Shown one piece after another: positions 60,364 to 64,000 of a DNA stretch of 64,000 nt. The DNA lies in the NCBI RefSeq assembly GCF_937952055.1, contig NZ_CALFYO010000021.1, positions 1-64,000 on the forward strand. The letters run 5' to 3'. The stretch is from an uncultured Piscinibacter sp. (GTDB lineage Bacteria; Pseudomonadota; Gammaproteobacteria; Burkholderiales; Burkholderiaceae_C). Below the pieces are notes generated by a model. That model had not been told where the DNA came from. It searched no databases and saw only the letters and a list, made by a program, of their open reading frames with translations. The first letter of the stretch is position 1, and every line of letters begins with the position of its first letter. Made by a program: the position numbers and the translations under genes.

Positions 60364-60711
60364 CTCCCGTGGCTCAGGGCCGGCCGCGGCTGGCCTGCCG
60401 CGCCGCCCGGATGGCGGGAAACGGGGGCCCGCACGGACGCAGCGCACCGATCCATTGCAGATGGCGGGCAGTGTAAGGGGGCGTCGGGCCGCCGTACGGA
60501 GTACGGAGTGCGGCGCCCGCTGCAGAGGGCTTTGATGCGGGGACCTGCGAACTGATCGGCGGGGGCGGTGCCAGGCAGCGGCCCCGTTGGCCGCGCGCGG
60601 GTCGTCCGCACTGTCGAGCGTCGAACAGCCGCTCCGGGTCAGGACCCCTGTTCGCTCGCTGCGGAAGCAGCGACCGGCCTCCCTCGCAGCTGGCGGACGA
60701 ACTTTCGTCCA
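60364..60711. other. Intergenic stretch upstream of the cNMP-rhodanese gene
   Basis: About 350 bases that must hold the promoter of the cNMP-rhodanese gene. I see no gene, and no convincing promoter could be fixed by eye. A perfect short repeat ACGGAGTACGGAGT lies near 60,495. Confidence 0.5.
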
Positions 60712-60840
60712 TCGACGCGGCGCATGAAGGTCGGGGATCTGTGCAGGAAGCGGGGCTTCAGCGAGCCGAGCCACTGCGCCTGGAAGGACAAGGGCGGCAT
60801 GCACGTGTCGGGTGTGCAGCGCCTGAAGGCGCTGCAGGCG
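60712..60840 (+). mobile_element. Fragment of an IS3-family transposase OrfA
   Basis: One frame reads RMKVGDLCRKRGFSEPSHC, then AWKDKGGMHVSGVQRLKALQ. This is the middle of IS3/IS407-type OrfA: the end of the helix-turn-helix, the tryptophan and the GGM...RLK start of the leucine zipper. Only about 40 residues are left, with no OrfB and no terminal repeats in sight. A dead relic of an insertion sequence. Confidence 0.7.
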
Positions 60841-60853
60841 GCCCCTGCACTCG

Positions 60854-61075
60854 TCACGCGATGGCCAGTTCACTCCCGCGGTGCGGCGACTTGGCTCGGC
60901 GGGCCGAGGTGTCGGCCTCGCCGTGGGCGTTCGCGGCCGCGAGCACCGCGGCGGCACGCGGCCCGATGTGCCACGCCATCGTCTTCACGATGGCGTCGCG
61001 ATGCGTCGCGGCATCGACGCGGCGGATGGCGATACCGGCGAGCCAGCGGGGAAAGGTTTCAGGGGTAACGGTCAT
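60854..61075 (-). CDS. Small hypothetical protein
   Basis: 73 residues (MTVTPETFPRWLAGIAIRR...), not recognised. A strong GGAGGA stands eight bases before the ATG at 61075, which argues for translation. The peptide is Ala/Arg/His-rich with a possible amphipathic helix in the middle and a basic tail. It lies in eroded DNA beside the IS fragment, so it may be a cargo or leftover gene. Confidence 0.45.
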   Translation of the reverse strand: MTVTPETFPRWLAGIAIRRVDAATHRDAIVKTMAWHIGPRAAAVLAAANAHGEADTSARRAKSPHRGSELAIA

Positions 61076-61636
61076 GATGGATCCTCCAGTTGCGCCGGTC
61101 GCGGAGACAGGGTGGACCGGCTTGGGAGGGATCATGGGCGGCGCGGGTAGCACGCTGACGACCGCTTGTATTCAGCGTGTCGGCACTTTGTTTCCGGCGT
61201 GTTCGCCGACGCTCTCGTCGGACCGCGGCGGGCCGCCGCCTTGGTCGCTTCACCCGTGGGCGCCTGGTGCGCGCCCGCACGCAACCGGAGTGCCACGAGG
61301 CCAAGACGATGTGCCGTCTGGCCGAGTTGGGCCGGGCGGACGAGAACAACGGCTACCGCCAGTTCTTCGCCACGCAGTTCCTTCCTGCAAGTCCCCGAGG
61401 CCCGCAGAGCTGGCTGGCAGCGGGGTGATGTCGCGTCACTGCACGCCCCTGGCAGCCTGTGGCGGCGTGGGTCTGACGGCAGGTGCTGCTCGACCCGCGT
61501 GATGCGGCACAGCTTCGCGCAGCGGACCTTGATCCACCGATTCCAGCCAGGATCTGCCTGGCGAGAGCGGCCTCGTCAACGCCAGCCGATGTCGTTGGGT
61601 GATGGTCAGACGCCGTCCGGCGACACAATACGAGCC
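61076..61636. other. Eroded stretch with one short coding-like island
   Basis: 560 bases without an assignable gene. Between about 61,280 and 61,420 (plus strand) the codons show the genome's usual third-position GC and encode KTMCRLAELGRADENNGYRQ and FFATQFLP, which look protein-like, but I recognise no family. Probably a decayed gene. Confidence 0.4.
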
Positions 61637-62500
61637 ATGGTCAGATTGAAACTTTCGATCGAGCTCGACTACGAGGTCTCCCATCCCGGTTGCGACTTCA
61701 TATTCAACATTCACGCCGCCCAGACGGCTCGACAGCGAGTGATCTCGGAGGATCTGGCGCTCAGCCAGAACGTACCTTCCACGCTGACGACCGACCCGGT
61801 GACCCTCAACCGCCACCTGCGTTTGAGTGCCAAGCCCGGTCCGCTGAAGGTGGCGTACAGCGCCACCGTCGATCTGTTGCACCACTTCGCGCAACCCGGC
61901 GCGCTTGCGGAGGTTCCGGTGGCAAGCCTGCCTGTGCAGGTCTTGAGCTACATCTATCCGAGTCGCTACTGCCAATCGGATCGATTGCTCAAGCTTGCAA
62001 TGCACGAATTCGGCGGGCAGCGGCACGGTTACGCCCGGGTCCAGGGAATTCGTGACTGGGTCTTGCAGCGCACGACGTTCTCGATGAACACATCGACTTC
62101 CACCACGTCGGCGATCGACACCCTGATCGACACGGTCGGCGTGTGCCGGGACTTCGCGCACTTGATGATTGCGCTTTGCCGCGCCATCAACATCCCGGCA
62201 CGCTTCACGACCGGGATCGACTATGGCGCTGACCCTGCGCTCGGCCCTACGGACTTCCATGCGTATGTGGAGGTCTACCTCGGCGACCGGTGGTACATCT
62301 TCGATCCATCCGGCACCGCTGTACCCATGGGTCTCGTGCGCTTCGGTACCGGCCGCGACGCTGCGGACGCCGCATTCGCGACGATCTTCGGGACAGTCTC
62401 CGGGCTGCCACCGCGCATCGCCATCGCGGCGATCCCCGGCGCAGATGGACAACTGGTGGTGCCGACCCACTGCGCGGAGGCGCTTTCGACCGACCCATGA
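61637..62500 (+). CDS. Transglutaminase-like cysteine protease-fold protein
   Basis: 287 residues. An N-terminal strand-rich domain (1-110) of the bacterial transglutaminase N type is followed by a transglutaminase core with Cys170 (GVCRDFAHL), His208 (DFHAYVEVYL) and Asp223 (IFDPSG), so the triad is complete. It may be a peptidase, an amide hydrolase or a cross-linker; it has no signal peptide. The GC content is a little lower than its neighbours. The ATG at 61637 fits the family. Confidence 0.9.
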   Translation: MVRLKLSIELDYEVSHPGCDFIFNIHAAQTARQRVISEDLALSQNVPSTLTTDPVTLNRHLRLSAKPGPLKVAYSATVDLLHHFAQPGALAEVPVASLPVQVLSYIYPSRYCQSDRLLKLAMHEFGGQRHGYARVQGIRDWVLQRTTFSMNTSTSTTSAIDTLIDTVGVCRDFAHLMIALCRAINIPARFTTGIDYGADPALGPTDFHAYVEVYLGDRWYIFDPSGTAVPMGLVRFGTGRDAADAAFATIFGTVSGLPPRIAIAAIPGADGQLVVPTHCAEALSTDP

Positions 62501-62794
62501 CACCGGCGATAGGCGGGTGATCGGCAGTACCGGCGACGAGTTCTTCCGCGACTGTCGTCGGAGGGCCGGATCAGGCTCGAGGCTGAGCCGCCACAAAGCC
62601 CTGCGCTCTGGCCGACGCGGATCCGGGGCCAGCAACGGGCGCAGCGCGATCGGCGACGACCGGACCCACTGCCGCATCGACACGCGAGCGATGGGGAGTC
62701 AGGGCAAGGAGGGCACCGCCACGACAGTCGGCGCGAAGTCCGCCGCCGTTGGCGCCGGCATCGGTCCGCCTCACGTTGGGCGCGCCGGCGATGA
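62501..62794. other. Intergenic stretch, no gene seen
   Basis: About 290 bases between the transglutaminase stop and the HlyD remnant. No coding signal I trust; probably the decayed 5' part of the remnant and spacer. Confidence 0.45.
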
Positions 62795-63071
62795 TCGACG
62801 CGCGCATGGCCCGCGAGCTGCGCGAACGCGTCTGCGCGGCAGAAGCAGCTGCAGAGCGACGGCTTCGTCGCCCCGGCGGCACTCGACCAGGCGCAACTGG
62901 CAGCCCGCGTGCAGGCCCGGGAGCTGGAAGCGACGCGCTTCGCCGAGGTGGGCGCGGCGCACGACCTGGCCCAGGCACGCGCGGCGCTGATGCGCGCGCG
63001 TGGTCGTCTATCCGAGCGACAGCGTGGCCGACGGGGTGCGCCTGAACGTCGTGCGCGGTCCGCGGGGATGA
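62795..63071 (+). pseudogene. Remnant of an HlyD-family adaptor with internal deletion
   Basis: From 62834 one frame reads RQKQLQSDGFVAPAALDQAQ and QARELEATRFAEVGAAHDLA, the helical hairpin of an HlyD-type adaptor. At about 62,996 it jumps frame into RVVVYPSDSVADGVRLNVV and a TGA at 63069-63071, which is the typical C-terminus of the same family. The whole return half and beta-barrel are missing, so a deletion joined the two ends. Upstream another frame gives MARELRERV, a further frameshift. Not functional. Confidence 0.7.
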
Positions 63072-63154
63072 GCCGGCCTGTCCCTGGGCGCTGACCGATG
63101 GTGTGCCTGCCCTGGCCGTCCGGGGAGCCGTCGACCGGCCCAGGGCCGCCGCTG

Positions 63155-63191
63155 AACGAAAACGCCCCGGGGGACGGATCCCGCGGGGCGT
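63155..63191 (-). terminator. Rho-independent terminator of the right-edge gene
   Basis: ACGCCCCG (63162-63169) and CGGGGCGT (63184-63191) form an 8-bp stem; on the complement strand the stem is followed by TTTTCGTT. Good intrinsic terminator for the gene that stops at 63251. Confidence 0.75.
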
Positions 63192-63211
63192 GGCGCCAGC
63201 GACGCGAACCC

Positions 63212-63235
63212 GGTCCGGGCCGCAAGGCCCGGACC
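63212..63235 (-). terminator. Tetraloop hairpin just after the right-edge gene
   Basis: A perfect 10-bp stem (GGTCCGGGCC with GGCCCGGACC) closes a GCAA loop, 16 bases after the stop codon and ahead of the intrinsic terminator. It probably protects the 3' end of the message or helps termination. Confidence 0.6.
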
Positions 63236-63250
63236 GAGATCGTCAGACGA

Positions 63251-64000
63251 TCAAGGCGTGTCGATGCGCACGATCGTCGGGTTCGGCAGGCCCGCAGGGC
63301 CGGTGTAGGCCACCGCGCCGAGGTACTTCACGCCGGCGGTCAAGCCGTTCGTCGTGATGCTGACGACGCCGGTCTGGCCCAGGACCGCTTGGGTCGGGGC
63401 CGTCACCGTCATGTTGCCCGCAGCGGTGGTGCCCAGCGCCCAGCTGTGCAGCTTGAACGGCGAGGCACCTGCCGGCAGGCCCCAGCCGTGCATGAACACG
63501 TAGTAGGTGCCTGGCGCCGGATTGACGAGGTTCACCTCTTCGTCCGATCCACCGTTGCCGCTGCTGCCTGCAGGCGCGCCCGTGGGACCATAAACGTACA
63601 GGTCGACATCGCTACCCGGCGCGACGTCACCGTCGAACAGCGAGAAGCGCGCGTAGGTCGTGCCGGCAGGCACATTGACGGTCACCATCACCGTGCCGCT
63701 CGGGTCGCCCGGGTCGAAGGTCTGGTCAGGGTCCTGCGTGACATTGCCGTCCGTCAGCGCGGCCGGAATCAGCCCGCGCGCGGTGACGCCGAACGGCCCG
63801 TCGTAGCCGAAGGTCACGTTGTACGTTCCGCTGACCTGCCTCGGTGCCGCCAGCGCCACCGGCCTCACCACCACCGGCATGCGCACGGTGCGCGTGCCGT
63901 CGGAGAGCGAGAACTGTCCACCGGTGTAGCCGTTCAGGTCGGCCGTGGTGCGCACGAACTTCACCGTGAACGAGCGCGTCTCCCCCGCGGGGATCGTCAG
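63251..64000 (-). CDS. C-terminal part of a secreted subtilase-like protein (partial)
   Basis: The frame continues past the right edge; at least 249 residues are visible. They contain an Fn3-like domain (ending about VRMPVVVRPVAL) and a PPC-type domain with VTVNVPAGTTYARFSLFDGD, SDVDLYVYGP and PGTYYVFMHG, as found behind the catalytic domain of large bacterial and plant-like S8 proteases. The catalytic part lies outside the window, so protease activity is inferred from the domain pair. Exported and probably cell-surface or free. Confidence 0.75.
   Translation of the reverse strand: MTIPAGETRSFTVKFVRTTADLNGYTGGQFSLSDGTRTVRMPVVVRPVALAAPRQVSGTYNVTFGYDGPFGVTARGLIPAALTDGNVTQDPDQTFDPGDPSGTVMVTVNVPAGTTYARFSLFDGDVAPGSDVDLYVYGPTGAPAGSSGNGGSDEEVNLVNPAPGTYYVFMHGWGLPAGASPFKLHSWALGTTAAGNMTVTAPTQAVLGQTGVVSITTNGLTAGVKYLGAVAYTGPAGLPNPTIVRIDTP

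Noticed and set aside
61490..61530. RVMRHSFAQ, resembling the H-x-x-R box of tyrosine recombinases
   Set aside because: No other recombinase motif (second Arg, catalytic Tyr) is nearby and the surrounding translation is not protein-like. Probably chance.

Overview
The window is very GC-rich with a strong G/C bias at third codon positions, and its gene families and order point to a beta-proteobacterium of the order Burkholderiales, probably the Leptothrix/Rubrivivax/Methylibium group. Supporting signs are the pcm-rhodanese-tolC-aroQ-waaA-waaC neighbourhood, the imuAB mutagenesis pair, a YeeE/TusA sulfur module and many two-component genes. The species assignment is inference. There is one tRNA and no rRNA, CRISPR array or intact mobile element. 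Most genes look like ordinary chromosomal genes.

Layout. 1-2,800: the last codons of an outer-membrane barrel protein, a secreted subtilisin-type protease (complement) and trmB. 2,779-6,945: uppP, then a split MacB-type ABC exporter (adaptor, ATPase, permease; complement). 7,058-14,514: a TetR repressor with a palindromic operator, an RND pump (adaptor plus 1065-residue permease), then pcm-rhodanese-tolC, which supplies an outer-membrane channel. 14,530-20,416: an unknown membrane-anchored protein, a DUF2061 protein, aroQ, and the lipopolysaccharide-core operon (phosphohexomutase, waaC, waaA) coupled by tight spacing or overlap. 20,462-24,600: a TauE-type permease, the SOS pair imuA-imuB with a clear LexA box, a YchJ protein and a small membrane protein. 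24,769-29,248: a four-gene 2-oxoacid oxidoreductase operon with an FNR/Anr-like box upstream. 29,369-34,685: rarD, an unknown exported protein, a DUF3501/Fe-S oxidoreductase/rubrerythrin cluster and an esterase. 34,775-34,895: tRNA-Ala(CGC) and its terminator.

34,900-43,400 is an accessory region of regulator/enzyme pairs (AraC-NmrA, LysR-DoxX-GST-GST), a quinone oxidoreductase with a lost stop, RidA and cupin proteins, and fragments of decayed genes (a polyprenyl synthase and an M20 amidohydrolase). 43,513-54,931 is a signalling island. It holds a winged-helix/TPR regulator facing a four-gene phosphorelay operon: a 1906-residue TPR-GAF hybrid kinase, a membrane hybrid kinase, an Hpt protein and a response regulator with its DNA-binding domain at the N-terminus. 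All four genes are joined by overlaps or a 2-base gap. Just upstream lie two near-identical 54-residue membrane peptides, each preceded by phased CTGAAG repeats, flanking an orphan peptide-binding protein.

57,893-60,363 is a sulfur module: a YeeE transporter, a TusA carrier and a double cyclic-nucleotide-binding/rhodanese fusion. 60,364-63,250 is eroded DNA with an IS3-type transposase fragment, a small open gene, a transglutaminase and a deleted HlyD fragment. The right edge holds the C-terminal part of a second subtilase-like exported protein.

Most likely under-described units: the translationally coupled phosphorelay with its candidate regulon of paired 54-residue peptides, and the cyclic-nucleotide-sensing rhodanese tied to sulfur import.
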